Positions 45,744-58,786 of a stretch of DNA of 64,000 nucleotides are shown here, in pieces; position 1 is the stretch's first letter, and every line of letters begins with the position of its first letter. Where the stretch lies: NCBI GenBank assembly GCA_027382625.1, contig JAJKFJ010022604.1, positions 1 to 64,000 on the forward strand. The letters are read 5' to 3'. The notes below the pieces were generated by a model, which had not been told where the DNA came from, ran no database searches, and saw only the letters and a list, made by a program, of their open reading frames with translations. Both the position numbers and the translations under genes were made by a program. Origin of the DNA: Tetmemena sp. SeJ-2015 (lineage: Eukaryota; Ciliophora; Spirotrichea; Sporadotrichida; Oxytrichidae).

Positions 45744-48700
45744 TCATTAAAGACTAGCGTCCAGCAAGGAAATATTTTGCTAAGGTTAAGTAGTGGACTG
45801 ATTAGATAGGAATGATTAAGAATTCTGCTGATTGTCATGTGTGAAGCTTTCTCCTTAAGAGAGCCCCAGACTAGACTTGAGGCCAAGTTTGATCTTCTGC
45901 TCTATCATTTATTACTACTGCTTTTTGAAGAGAGCTTGAGTAAGCCTTGCTTGGTTAGTTATAGGTTAATCTAACGGCAGTCCGAGGCTTTCCAAAAGTG
46001 GTTTTTGCTGTTCTAGCAGCTCTTGTTACTCATTAGTCAATTGAACTGATGCTCTTTCTAATTTAAAGAATAATATATTTTTTAATAAGAAATTAAAAAT
46101 TAACTTTTGAAAATTCTCTTTCCTTATTAGGAATTGTGTTGATATTTCTTTAAAATATAATATATTCCTAAGTTAGATCCAGATTTAATTGTTGAGTCAA
46201 GCATGTTTGAGTTTTAAATGTGAACCCTTGAAAATGAAAACTCCCTTTAGATGCAAAATATATAAATAAGCCTTTTTTAGATAGTCTAGTCACCGTTTCT
46301 TAAAATTAAAACTTCACTTAAAAGACTTATAGTATTTAAAAGTTTAAATTTTCTTAGCGGGAGAGAAGTCTCTAGTAAAGATAGCTTTTCTTTGTCCAAA
46401 CTCTACTGGTTAAGCATATTTAGATTTTGCTATGTTAGTAGCTAATCTTGTTCAATATGGCCAGCAGTTTTTTCATTTACAAATCAAAGAAACATATATT
46501 TTAAATAAAATATTTCATGAGATAGCTTAGTTGTTTCTTTTGGGTGCTATTGTTGGACCTTCTTCCTGATAAATTTATTGTCTGATGAAAATTTGGACTT
46601 CCCTTCTTAAATGGGTGGCTCGTTTTGAATTTGCATCTGCTTGATGCTTTTAACACAAAATAAACAGGTTTAAGATTATTATAGTCCACTCTGGTCTTTA
46701 CTGATGATTTTTCATAAGAAATTGCACTCTGGTCTCTACTCACAGATAGGTTATTATAGTAAAAGAATAGAAAAATAAATATATTTAAAACTAGGGCTAG
46801 TTTTATTTTAAAAGAAATTAAATTGATTCTTCTTCATATAATACAGTTTAAATTAATGAATAACTAAGTTGTTTTAAGATCTATTGGCTTGTAAAGTAGT
46901 CTTCTGTGTATTTTTATTCTCACTCTTTGTGAAGTTACCATAGAGAGTTTGCTATGGATTGTTCTTGATATAGGCACTCTGCTTTCTATTCCCCATAGAG
47001 CTACCAAATACTGGTCTACTGCTCTTATTAAAAATATTTAATTCAAAATGTCACTACTTTTTTAATAATTTATAAATAAGATGTGGAATTTTATAGAAGA
47101 AATGAAAATAAAAGTAATGCTTTATTGAGTTTATTTTCCTTAACTAACTTATAAAGCGTAGTTTCTATGCTATATTAAATAAAGGGTTTTAACTAGTTTT
47201 ATATTCTTAGATGACTATTTACTTATCTCTTAAAATTAAATTCTAGGATATCTATTTAAATAAGTGAAGTAGTAATATTGATGGATTGGGAGTTGGTTGA
47301 AGATTGCTTTAGATTAGACACTTGCTGTTAGTTGGATTGGCCACTGCTGTAGTCCTTTCTCAAGAACTATTTATGGTTTTGAGGGGTTTTAAATGCTGGC
47401 TTAGCTTTTTGATCAGACTATCTATAGAATTAATTTAAAAATATACAACTAAAAACATAAATATAATTTATAGTAATTTATAGTAATTTTTAAGAATGTG
47501 CTGCTTGATTGGACGCAAGAATCATTTATTATGTCAGAAGATTACTTTTATTCCTTCTTCAAGATACAAATATAATATTTATAGCAATCAAAATAATTAA
47601 TAAATTTGATTATAAAAAAACTTTTATGTTTCTAAAAAATAAATAAATAAAATAACAAAGTTCACTGATATATTTTTAAGATCTTTGAGGCAGTTCTTGG
47701 AGTATGGTAGAGCTCTAGAATATTCATTTGCGCAATACTGTTCTTCTCGGGAGTCATAGAACTTCGAAGAAGAAAATTAAAACAAAGCTAGCTTTATAGC
47801 AATATCCTACTCTCGATGTTTTAGTTCAGCTCGTTTTAATTTAAATTATTTAAGAACATTTAATTTACTATAATTGAGATCTAGAAAGTTTTAATAAGTT
47901 TTAATTTTATAATAAATTATATTATTTAATTTTCGTTCGCTTTTCTCTGCTCTCTCAAAATGGTTTATTAGAGATGCTCAACTTTAAATTAAATTAAAAA
48001 AAAAAGCATTATGAAATTAGTTAGAACTTTAAGTAAAATTTAATTTAAGTATTCTTAAAGTTAAATTAGCAATTTAATTTATAAGAAAATATTTTTGTTA
48101 AATATAGTCTAGCTTTAAATATAATCTAAGGTTATATTTGAACTTGCATCTTTTCTATTTGTTCTAGTTCATTGATAATTTGTTAGTGCTGCTTTACTTC
48201 CCCTATTTTTTATTTCCTCTCTAGATGATTACCATTTTAAAATCGCAAATCAAATATAAATTTATATCTACATATTTGTGATTTATTAATAATTAATCAA
48301 AAGAAAATTAATAAGCTTTTACTAAGAGGAAGAAGAAATAAATTGTTGCCAAAGTTAGAGAATTTTTCAATAAATAAATAAACACTTAAAACCTATTAAA
48401 ATATCAATTAGCTTATGAAGCTGCCCAAATTTAACGAAATAAAATTTGATAGTCTTAAATTTTAATGTTTGAATCAAATATAATAATCAAGTAATCAAAT
48501 AAATTATTTTACTTTACAATAAATTTTAGCTTAATGATGTGAAATAAATATAACTACTTAAATTAAATACGAATCATTTACTTTTGATGATAAAGGTATT
48601 GAATATGATCTATGAATTCTTTCTCCTGGCTCTTCTTTCTTTCAAGCGCTCGCATTCTCTCCTCCTTTGCTCTTGTAGTAACACATATATTGTCATTTAA

Positions 48701-50590
48701 TATCTCATTAAATTTAATATAAAAATGAAAGAAAAACTTATTACTGACAATAATTAATAGTTAATTATCATTAATTATTGTCATTTTAAATTTTCATCTT
48801 TAAAAAATAAAGAACTTTAAAGCATATTAAAAATTGTTTTCTTACTTTTAAATTCAATCAGTATTTAGTGAAATTCTTAAAGAGAATGAGATTTTAAAAG
48901 TGAAACTTCTAAATCCAAGGGATATTTAATTATTTAATGATAAAAATTATCAATTTAAATTTGAAATCTAAATTCTCGAGATAAAACAAAAATAAAAATT
49001 AATTTTAAATTTATTGTGCTAGAGCTTTTCTAGCGATGCTGTATAAATTGAATTAAAAGCAGTTTTTGAGACAACTAATTAAAAATAAAAATACACCTTT
49101 TGAATTGAAAAGGTGAAAAACCTAAAATATTAACTTAAAATATTATAAATTTTTTAATTAAAACCATTAGAGAATTTAAATGTGCTTGACTAAGCTAAGT
49201 TTTTAGAATTTAAGATTGCTATACATTCAAGTCTTAATATTTTATTACAAAATTTTGATCACTCAAAGAAAATTTGCTTTTATCAAGTTTAATTTAACTT
49301 TCTGAAGACTTAAATTTTAGATCAGAAAAAGAATAAACAAAAATACTCTGAGAAATGATATTTGGATCTATATTGGATTCATAAAGAAACAATATTATTT
49401 TAAATTGGGAAAATATAAAAATGGCAAAGTTTTTTATTAAAATGACAAATAAAAAATAGATTATTTAAAAGACATAATATTTAATCTCTCTGGCTCTTTT
49501 GCTTGGAGATTAAATTTTATTTCATTCTAGATCGGAGCTCTTCGTTATGCTTCTTCATTTGGGCTATTTTGATCTTCATCGCCTCTAAGTCCTGCTGCCT
49601 CTTTATTTATATTTCGAATCGCTAGTCTTTTACAAACAATAAATAAAACTATGATACATTATCGAACTATTGCTTGTTCTTTGTTATTAACAATTCTGCT
49701 TTAGATATTCATAAATTTAAAATAAATCCAAATTATAAAATTAATTCTTCCCAATCACATCATAAATTTGGCTTCAGTTATTTAAATCATAAACAAAAGA
49801 AAATGAAAGAATAAGAGTTATAAAACTAAAACTATTCATTAATTCCAACATACTTTCTAATCTCTTCAAAGCTTTAAAAAAAAAGATAAATTAAGTTTAT
49901 CTGTAAAATTATAATGCTAATCTGCATTCCTTATGTGAAATTAAATCTATGATATTAATTTATCTATTTTATTTATATTTGTGTAATATTTTGTTTTGTC
50001 TCTTGACAGATTTATCTTCCTGTCTCTTGAGTGTATTAATTCTGGATTGAATGAGCTGGATCTAAATAATTTCATTAGCATTTAAATGAAAGGTGTTACC
50101 TTCTCTGACGACTCTCTTATTTATGAGCTTATCTGCTGCATTTTGACTCCCTTCCTTTGCGATTTCTCTCTGTCCACTTCGTTTAGGTGAGTGATCACAC
50201 CTTTGAAAGACTTGCGAAGTGAATTCATAGCCATTTGGGACCTGGGTCTGTTGTGCTCGTTCATTTGCTTTGAGTGGTGACTCGTCGTCAGCTGGGGCTC
50301 GTTGAAGTTCTGAGCCTCTTCTTCTACTTGGCATACTTCCTCCTGCCAATTCACTTCATCTTATTCATTCATCTAATGGAGTGCCTTGTCTTCTCTGATC
50401 TCATTCAAGTGATTTATAAATTCTTGTATTTACATTTAAATTAAAAATAAAAAACCAATCCTTTATAAGTTGAATTAAAAACTATTTTAGTTTAAAATTA
50501 TATTTTTGAATAAAGATTTAGGTGAGAGTTTTCGTCTGGATTGCTGGTATCTTGGTTGTTTTGATGCTCATTTAGATAAACAGATTCAGT
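45744..50590 (-). CDS. Coiled-coil gene in many pieces (germline-scrambled or interrupted)
   Basis: Minus strand. At least a dozen coding islands of 80-300 bp are separated by 60-330 bp of AT-only spacer: about 50510-50590 (NNQDTSNPDENSHLN), 50095-50400 (VNWQEEVCQVEEEAQNFNEP), 49500-49640 (KRQQDLEAMKIKIAQMKKHN), 48590-48690 (ALERKKSQEKEFIDHIQYLY), 48130-48230, 47690-47810, 47270-47400, 46870-47030, 46500-46620, 46370-46490 and 45744-46120. The last ends LGLKSSLGLSQGESF and an SQ/NQ-rich tail at TGA 45744-45746. At 46059-46122 a clean IES joins two islands. The protein is coiled coil with a Gln-rich tail; no family recognised. All islands share one strand and collinear order is assumed, not proven. 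Confidence 0.5.
46059..46122. other. 64-bp IES (pointer GAAAGAG)
   Basis: CTCTTTC (plus strand) at 46052-46058 and 46116-46122 flanks an AT-only core. Joining gives INTIPNKERASVQLTNEQQE in one frame. Confidence 0.8.
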
Positions 50591-51416
50591 CACTGAGAAG
50601 CTTTTATTCACAACAAAATAATACTTCCTATTGAATGAAATATAAAGCATAAATTATATATATCTGAAAGATTGATCATATGCATATTTTTATTCTAGAG
50701 ATTTTTCTAAAACTATTATTGAAATTTTTCTTTTAGTGAGTAAGATTTTAACTTTATATTTATATTGGGCTAGATAAATACATGAAAAATATTTTGAAAT
50801 ATTTTGAAAGCCGAGTATAATTTAAAATAAATATTTGGATTTTATTGTTTTAAAATTTATTTTTAGAAATTTTTTAATTAGATTGTTTGGGCCGATCAGT
50901 CTCATTATAGGGATTTGATATTATTTGAATTAAAAATTTTATTTGATGTCTATTCTAATTCAATCAAACCCACTCTTTTAGTATGGAAGATACTGTATCA
51001 CTATTACGTTAAATTGTGAATCCATAATAAAAAATATTTTTAATAAATTTATTTTATAAATTTATTAGATCTCCATTAGTTTTATTTATTTCAGGAAGAA
51101 AAAAAAAGAAATGGAAAATAGGATATATGCTGAACAACTACTTATGCAATGGAAAATTATATACTAAATTTCAAATTCAATTCTAATTTAATTATAAAAA
51201 TGTATATATAATTAAAAACGTAAGAGAATTTATTCATGATTCTTATAATTTAATAAAAAACTATTCTTAAAGTTAGAAAGAAGTAAGTTATCTTGGTCTA
51301 TAATAATTTCTCTGTCTAAATTGCTATGCTATATAATTTCCTCTCATTTTGATTGTAATTGGGCAATATTTAAGTATTAGATTAAATTTACTGAGCACTT
51401 GGAGGTTGTGTATTGT
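50591..51416. other. AT-rich non-coding interval
   Basis: No coding island supported. Downstream of RPL15 and upstream of the interrupted coiled-coil gene. Confidence 0.4.
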
Positions 51417-52142
51417 TCAACGGTATCTTCTGAGAGAGATTTGGTTTCTTCTGAGCCAAGATTACACAAAATATATCATTATTACACACTATGAAATTAT
51501 AATACTTAAAATTAATTATCTTTAAATTAATCAATAAAAAACTTAAATTGACTATTATGATAGTAATTAAGATTGCTTGATAGAGGGTCTCTGGTGACTA
51601 GCCTTGACTCCTCTGGCTTGCATGCCTCTGTGCTTCTTGCCAGCAGCGGTGATACCTCTGTTCTCTCTGTGCTTTTGGTTGGTGCCAGCGATCCAGTTGA
51701 TTCTAGCGTCTCTTCTGATTGCCTTGTGGTGGGGGTCAACAAGGATGACTTCGTAGAACTTGAAGGTACCGTCCTGACCGATCCAGTAAGAGTTGAGGAC
51801 TCTGAGGTTGGCGCATCTTCTTCCAACTCTCTCTTCGGCGATGGCTCTGTGAGATCTGGTGGGCTTGAGCTGGTTGATACCCTGGTTGACGGGCTTTCCG
51901 TAGACGATTCCCTTGGAGACGGGTCTCTTTCTGCCACCTCTTCTGATTCTAATTCTGTAGATGACGTAGCCCTGCTTGGCCTTGTAGCCGAGCTTTCTGG
52001 CCTTGTCGAGTCTGCTGGGTCTGTGGACCTTGTGAATGACGGGGAGTTGTCTGTACTCCCATGATCTCATTCTCATGACGAATCTGAGCACGTCAGACTG
52101 CTTCTTTCTCCACAACTCCTCAAGATACTTGTAAGCTCCCAT
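51417..52142 (-). CDS. RPL15: 60S ribosomal protein L15 (eL15)
   Basis: Large-subunit ribosomal protein. ATG at 52140-52142, [20 protein letters not shown], then [40 protein letters not shown] and HREN(R)GI-type family signatures in order. The main block ends at [14 protein letters not shown], about 15 residues short of the family. The missing end lies 111 bp downstream in the same strand: joining on the AATCTT repeat gives [17 protein letters not shown] and TGA at 51417-51419, matching the conserved LRRYR-type terminus and normal length (204-205 aa). Main block is much richer in G+C than its surroundings, typical of a highly expressed gene. Confidence 0.96.
51464..51574. other. 111-bp IES in RPL15 (pointer AATCTT)
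   Basis: AAGATT (plus strand) at 51458-51463 and 51569-51574. There is no GT donor at the junction. Removal restores the C-terminus of a universally conserved protein. This is the most decisive single proof of germline sequence in the window. Confidence 0.93.
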
Positions 52143-52524
52143 TTGAGTGATATTTAATAATATAATCTAATCCCTCTAATTATTAGAGGAATACCTTCCA
52201 CAAATAGAGACAACAATAGTAATTATAAGTTCTTTTTCTCGTAAGTAAGTCAATACAAAGATTGAGTGGCGCAAATAAACTAATTCAAATGAGTTTGAAT
52301 ATGTCTTTTTAAAGACAGAAGACAGTTTAAAGAGGGTTTAATTACCAAATTTAGTAAGTAAATTTAAGCTGCAGATTTAGAGAAAATCTTACTATAATAC
52401 TTAAGCATTTCCCTAAAATAAAGCAAAGGAAGTGATTTATACACTGCATAAAGGAAATTAAAATATGAGAGATAAATTGACAACTGATTTTATATTTAGG
52501 CTTAAGAAATTAATTAAGTTGAGA
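52143..52524. other. RPL15 upstream / kelch-gene downstream region
   Basis: About 380 bp, AT-rich. It must contain the RPL15 promoter and the 3' end of the kelch gene; no specific site recognised. Confidence 0.35.
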
Positions 52525-55161
52525 TCAGGCGGTGTCGACCTCAACAAATTATTGGGTAGCTAAATCGAAAGAAAAGATAGAAGTGTGTCCACAGACTCTG
52601 ATGATGTTGGGTTTGGCAGTTCTCATAGCAGTGCCATTGAGCATGAAGAAGTCAGGTCTTTTGATAACCTAGTCTTGTCTGAGAGGTATAATGGTGTGCA
52701 TGTGTTTATTGGTGCCATCATTAGGAGCATCACCCTTCTTTATGATCCAGCCGTTTACTTGAGGAGTCTTGTTCCATCCTCCGTAGGCTAAGATCTCATC
52801 TTTAGAAATTGCGAGTGAACCGATGTCGCAGCTTCCCTCTTGAAGTCTGATTGGAAGAGTCCACCACTATCTTTGACTATCAGGAGCATTCAAATCCAGT
52901 CTCTCAATAGTTGTAATCATCTGAATGTTGTTCTGCAACTTGGTCATTCCACTGATAGCATAGAGGTATCTATTCTCCAGCAAGATTAATGAAGCTGAGC
53001 ATCTTCCCTCATTCATGTCAGGAAGAGAGTACCACTTTTTCTCTGTAATGTTAAATCTCTCTGCCTTTCTGGAGATTTCTCCATGCTCATACCCACCTGC
53101 CACAAATATCTCGTTCCTGACTGGAGAGTGAACCACTCCAAATGATGCTCTTGAGGTGTTCATCTTAGGCATCTAAGTTGAAACAAAGTTATCTTGCTCA
53201 AATTTGTACTCAGTCACATCTGGCAAAGGTTTCAGTGGCTCTTTGGTCTCTGGCGCCCCCTATGATATAAACCTTCTCATCTAGAGTGAACACGCATTTA
53301 GCAAGCAACAGATTAGAGAGCTCTGCGATCTTGATCCACCCTTAGTTCGGGACAAGCTTCAAGAGAGTCAGTTGCTTAAGCTTGTAGAAAGTCTTATACT
53401 GATGCTCTGGTAAAAGCTAGGGAGCATTTGAAGATACAATCACCACATCATCTGAAGATTACTGTGATTGAATCTAAGGGGACACTTGTTGCTGTTGAGC
53501 AGCTTGCACAACTCTTTGTAAAGACTACAGGAAAGATGCTTGAGGAATAATCTGAGGAGATTGCTAAAGCTACTGAACCTAGGGGGAGCCAATTTAAGGA
53601 GAGAGCACTTGCTGTTGCTACGATTGAGTTGGAGCAATGTTTTGCTGCTGTGGAACCAAGGCAGCTGGTATCTATCTCTGTTGAGTATTAAGTCCAGGAT
53701 TAACTTAGCTTGCCACAGGCTATTATTGAGGTGGGACTGGAATCCTTTGCTGCTATTGAGCTAACTACTGTTGAGCCAACTACTGTTGTTGTAATCTAAG
53801 TTACTATTGCAAGGTTACAAATAATATTAATTGTATTAATTAAATTGACCAAAATTATTTTAGCAATACTGCTGTTGCTGTTGTAGTAGCATCAAATTCT
53901 ATTGAGTTTGCACATTAGGCTGAGCTAAAGGCTGCTACTGTGGTTTGATTTGATTTCCAAGATGGCTTCCATTTTGCTAGTCGACATTCATCCTAGTTGG
54001 AGAGAGACTGTGATTCTAAATTGAAACGTGAGGATTGAACTAGATTTAGCTGTTAGGTTGAAGAAGAGGCTTAACTCCTCCATTCTGGTAAGTTCCATTT
54101 GAGGCAAGAGAGATCCTTGAATTCTAGCTGCTTGACCTATTCAAACTTAGTTTAAATGCCTGTCCAGGTTCAACAAAAGGTGTGTCTATCTGGATGCAAT
54201 CTTTCATGATCTCTACAAGTTTCTCCTTCACTAAGTTATCATTAGGCTCTACTCTTAGCATCCTTTGCTGCTGCTCGAGAGTCTAGTCAATCGTGTTTCT
54301 CATTTTGACTCTCGACTTGTCAATACTGTCTAGCAAAGTGTGATAGAAGTCCTGCCTCTTCACTACATAAGCAAATCTGCCCTTGCTGATCTTTTCATCG
54401 AATTTCTTCTTCTCATCTTCGAAAAGATCCTTCCTCTGATCTCCCTCTCTTATATTCTGGAAGAACTCTTGATTCTGCTGAACCACATTTTCTAAATTCT
54501 TCCAACTCTGAGAGTTTTCAATCTGGTTCATTACATTCACCTTCAAGTCTTGAACCTTCTCCCTAAGGGAATTGAAGAACTAAGTCACTGCAAATTGGAT
54601 TTGATCCTTGACGAGTTTGGGATCTGCATCCCCCATCGTGCCAATGCTTTGTCGATACCTCTCAAACTCCTTGCTGAATCTTTCCTTCAATTCCTTTACC
54701 ACAACTGCAGTGAACTTGAGGTCCTACACCTTCTCTTCAAAGATACAGGTGTTGCACATTATCTGGCCAGATTTGGAGTGGTGGGCCACATTCACCTCGT
54801 TATGATTACTGCATAGCTCTGTTGGAGGGAGTTTGTTGAGAGTCAAGCTAAACTAAGCCTACTGCTACTGTTGCTGAATCTGCATCTGAGCTTGCATCAT
54901 AGCTTGCTACTGCTGAGTGAGCGCCTTCATCTGCAACGGATTTTAGAATTGCTGCTTGCCTCCCATCTATATTCCAGAAGCTTGTGAAGCTAAGGGTACT
55001 TGTCCAAAAGCAGGCAGTCCCTGAGGTCTTCCAAACTAAACCTGCTATCTATTCAGCTGTGCACTCTAGAGATGAAGCATGTTCGCACCGTTAGAAGGCG
55101 ATTACCCCAGCTAGTTCTACTGATTCAAGAAGTTGTTTGTATTGTTATTGTTGGTGTGCAT
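52525..55161 (-). CDS. B-box, Q-rich, kelch-repeat protein
   Basis: Minus strand, ATG at 55159-55161 (MHTNNNNTNNFLNQQNQLGQ), TGA at 52525-52527. Order: Asn/Gln-rich N-terminus; a B-box-type zinc motif (ELCSNHNEVNVAHHSKSG, CNTCIFEEK); a long coiled coil (KELKERFSKEFERYRQSIG to KKFDEKISKGRFAY); a polyglutamine-rich linker; then a kelch propeller (KVYIIGGARDQ, EIFVAGGYEHGEISRKAERF, EKKWYSLPDMNEGRCSASLI, LYAISGMTKL, ILAYGGWNKTPQVNGW). TRIM-like layout without a RING. A short insert (about 53815-53875) and a frame change near 53200 remain to be placed. Likely a scaffold or E3-adaptor type protein by architecture; substrate unknown. Confidence 0.85.
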
Positions 55162-55477
55162 TATTATTGATTGGTTAGTAGGTTGGTTCGATAAGTTTTA
55201 TTGATAGTAAAAGAATAAATGATTTACAAATGCTCAATCGAAGATCTTAAGTTTTGAATCTTTCAAAAATTAGCTTTATTAGATTTACAAATTCTATTCA
55301 AAATATAAGAGGGGTCAAATATCACACGCATTAAATCCGATGCGATCTACCCTTTCCAACGCCCCTTGTAAATTTTAAGTTGGAATTGGTTTAAGTTTAA
55401 AAATGAAAATTTAAAATTGAAGAATCCTTTCTTTGATTTAATCCAGAATATAGATGGAAGGAGATTAGAGCAGAGGT

Positions 55478-55768
55478 TCAGTTACCAGCCTAGTTTTTGT
55501 TGAAGAGCGAGGAGGCTTTGTTTAGAATATTGAGGAGGGCTTTATCGACACCCACTGACTTCAAAATCTGAAAGCCAAACAACTCAGCCAGAAGAATTCC
55601 AAAGATAACTATGATAACCAGCCAGTAGAAGATTGACCATCTCTCCAGGGATTCAATCTCAGCACTGAGGCTTCTTAACTCATCCTTTTTCTTTTCAATC
55701 ATAGCTCTGCTGATTGAGTTCACGCCCTTGGGACCCTCAACTGAATCGATAACTATTGTCAGATTCAT
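55478..55768 (-). CDS. Small single-pass membrane protein, 96 aa
   Basis: Continuous ORF, ATG at 55766-55768, TGA at 55478-55480. N-terminal MNLTIVIDSVEGPKGVNSIS, a helix (MIEKKKDELRSLSAEIESLE), a clear membrane segment (WSIFYWLVIIVIFGILLAEL) and a short tail (LKSVGVDKALLNILNKASSL). Coiled coil directly before the membrane helix. No family recognised. Confidence 0.65.
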
Positions 55769-55891
55769 TATGCAACATTAGGATCCTATTTATTATGTTC
55801 AGGCCATAAAAGTCTTTCTTTATACAACTACTTTATTCATTAAATATAAAATACTCAATCATTATCATAAACATAGTTATTAAGAATAAGC

Positions 55892-57648
55892 TCAGCAACT
55901 TTTGTTGAATTCCTTCATTTGATTGAATTGAGGAATAATTATTTTTGGTAAAACGATGACTTATTGCTGATTCTTCTGGAAGGGAGAGGGCTCTTGCTCC
56001 CCTATGTTGTTGAAGTGTTCTTCTCTGTACTTGAGATCTCTTCTCTAGAACTTAGTCTCCTCATCTGAAAGATTTACATCAAGTCCATCATCTCCCTCCT
56101 CACTCAAGAACTGTCTATTCTGACCGGTTTAGGATAAACCTGTGGAGTTGCCATGGGTTAAAGAGGACTGAGACTTGGGAAGACCCACTCTCTTCTCTAA
56201 TCTTTGCTACTCAGTCTGCTGAATCTAAGCCTTCCTTAGCTCTTGTTAAGCTTCCATTTCAGCCCTCTGCTGACTAATCTGACTCAACTGAGCCTTGTAC
56301 TCTGAAGGGAAAGCCTCAAATCCTGATGACTGTAGTTGAGCTTTAAAAATGTGTTCTTAATTTGAATGATATATTGTAATACTCAAAATCAATACTCCAT
56401 TAGATAACTTTCCATTATAAATAAATGAGCTTTCTGATCCTCAAGCCTCTTCTGTTCTTGAGCTCGCTTGAGAGCATCTCTTGCTTCCTTTTCCTTCACC
56501 CCTTTCTCCTTTTATTTCTTCTCAGCGAAAGCTTACTAAATTCTCTCAATCTCCCTCTATTATTCCTCGTTGTTAAGCCTTTCTATTTCCTCAGCATCCT
56601 ACTATATCTTTCTCTTAATGATGCTCTCTTAGAATGCAGCCTGTCTCTTCTGAGCTTACTCTCTTTTCTGTCTCTCCAAAGCCTCTTCCTAGTGTCTCAT
56701 CTCTTCAACTCAATATACTTGATTACATATTTACTCTCCTTGCTTCCTCTCTCTGTTGTCTCTCAAGCTCATAAAATATTGCTATAAGCTCGACTCTCTG
56801 CCTCTCAAGAGCTTCAGCCTTCAAGTCTATTCCTCTCTATGATCTCGTTTTCTCTTCTGATGCGCTCTTGTTGCCCTTGGAGAAGCCTCATCTTCTCAAT
56901 TCTCATTTTCTCCTCTTGAAGTCTCCTCTGCTCCTCCTCTTGCAATATCCTAATTCGCTCCCTCTCTTCGGCCTCTAAGCGCCTCCTCTCCTCCTCTTGC
57001 TTGAGCAGGGCCAACCTCTCTCTTTCCAATTTCTTTGGAGCTCTTGCTGTCTCTTGAGATTCTCGATTTACTCACTGAGGGCGTCTGTGCCCATCTGCCT
57101 TCCGATCATGTTTGCAATAAAATAGATGCCATCAACTGGCCGGAGAGATTAGAAGGAGGCGGTAGTGTCTCCTGATTCTACCGCGCTTACTCCAAATTGG
57201 CAAGGCTTCCAAACAAACCTCCCATGGAAGTAGCAGGCTTGATTGTGACTGTCTACTGTTGATTCGCATAGAGGTTGTCCCCTTGAGCAGTTTTGATATC
57301 GTTCAGGCTTTCAGTAGACCTTGTCAAAATTTGAGGTGGCTGCTGTTGGTAGATGTCACTTCTCAACTGAGAAGGATCAGTGGTGGAGGAAATGAATGAC
57401 TGGTTACTCAATCCTGTCTACTATTGGTTTAGTGCTCCTGCACTCTGTGTCAGCAGCTAATAGAACTTAGATATTATTAAGGAAGCTTACAAGGTTGCCA
57501 GCAGATGTTTGCTGTAGAATTAAAGTAAGATAAATAAAGGCTGTGGGGTGAAGGTCTGTCCCTTTATAGAGGAAGAGTTGAGGGACCTAGCGAGGTCGTT
57601 TTGAACTTGGGCGCTCATTTGAGGGTTAGAAGTTAGTTAATCCGCCAT
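55892..57648 (-). CDS. Q/E/R-rich coiled-coil protein
   Basis: Minus strand, ATG at 57646-57648 (MADQLTSNPQMSAQVQNDLA), last TGA at 55892-55894. N-terminal part Gln/Ser-rich (TDPSQLRSDIYQQQPPQILT); middle VDGIYFIANMIGRQMGTDAL followed by a very long charged helix near 56814-57029 (ERERLALLKQEEERRRLEAE); C-terminus SGFEAFPSEYKAQLSQISQQ and acidic DGLDVNLSDEETKFQRRDLK. The frame shifts between adjacent blocks near 57150 and 57030, and an AT-rich spacer (about 56345-56415) splits the C-terminal part. These need IES or intron placement. No catalytic domain recognised. Confidence 0.6.
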
Positions 57649-58786
57649 TTCCCGATCTCAAATCAAATAAAATTTAAATCTAATTAAAGCCTTCTTCAAA
57701 TAACTATTTTAGCAAACTATGATCAAAATTTTTACTTTATAGAGATAGTAGAAATTTTTTCATATCATTTATGGCCTTAAATTAAGAAAAATCATTCTTT
57801 ATACTGCTTATAATAAGTTCTAATGAATGAATAAACTACCTAAAGATAGAGATTGTTTACTCAAGATATAATTTATTGTACCTTTTCTAAATTCAAAACT
57901 GCTTTAAGTAGTAATCAAAGAGATTAGCAAGAGAAGTAAGATGAATAAGTAAGAAAAAGCTTTTTATGGCTTAATGTTGAGGCTCGACATTAATTGTAAA
58001 AGTAAATGAGTAGAAATAATACATTTAGTTAGAGTCTCTTTAATAATCGTTCTTAGATAGTAAGATTACTTTAAAATATCAATATTAAGCGAGTGTGAAT
58101 TTCGAGGTGGTAGAAGGGTATCAGATATTCTTCCTAAATAAAATTAAATAGAAGGATGACAAAGATTTCAATAAATGATTTTTGAAGAAGACACATATTG
58201 AAATAGTGTTGGCATGATTATAGGTCCCTCAATATCAGTTTCGATTTGAAATTGAAAAGTGATTGGCAAAAGAAATGGCAAGACTTTTGTTTAAATAAAG
58301 GACATCATTTCAAAGGTTTACGCAAAGATTACTTTCAGGAAAGGGAGCATATTCTGATTCAATGTAGACTTAATTTTCAAAATGGTGAAGCTTAATTTCT
58401 TGAGAGCACTGATCAAGTCTAATTTGAATGAGGAAGTATCTAGATCAACTTTCCTCGCGATAAAGTAAAACTCTACTTTCTTCCACAAATATTGTGGTTA
58501 AAAATAAATTGAGAAGGAGCAAAGATTAATCTGGAAATATAATTAATTGTGAGATTATTGAGAAATTCTAATTTTTTTATGAAAATTAATAACTAACCCT
58601 GAATTATCAAATTCAAGCTCATTTTTTACTTTATAACATTTCTTATCATAACCTTTGTCTTTTGCTTAAGATATCTCTGCCAGTTACACATATCCTACTC
58701 TACAAATATTTAATAAATTTTAGCAAATAATTTTATTTCATCTCGCAAAATCTCTTAAAATAAACAATATAAATAGAGAGATCAAG
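57649..58786. other. Divergent intergenic region
   Basis: Separates two genes reading outward. Mostly AT-rich; it holds one doubtful ORF (58382-58552). It would have to contain both promoters; no specific element recognised. Confidence 0.35.
58382..58552 (+). CDS. Doubtful short ORF, 56 aa
   Basis: MVKLNFLRALIKSNLNEEVS through FFHKYCGQKQIEKEQRLIW to TGA, using TAA as Gln. The composition is reasonable, but with one stop codon such ORFs occur by chance. No family. Confidence 0.2.

Noticed and set aside
51573..52064. Long plus-strand ORF (163 aa) and a second minus-frame ORF over RPL15
   Set aside because: Antisense or out-of-frame shadows of the RPL15 coding sequence; only the [11 protein letters not shown] frame matches a known family.
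56425..56787. 120-aa Leu/Ser-rich plus-strand ORF
   Set aside because: Reverse complement of the Glu/Arg/Gln-rich coiled-coil gene; Leu/Ser bias is the expected antisense of such helices.
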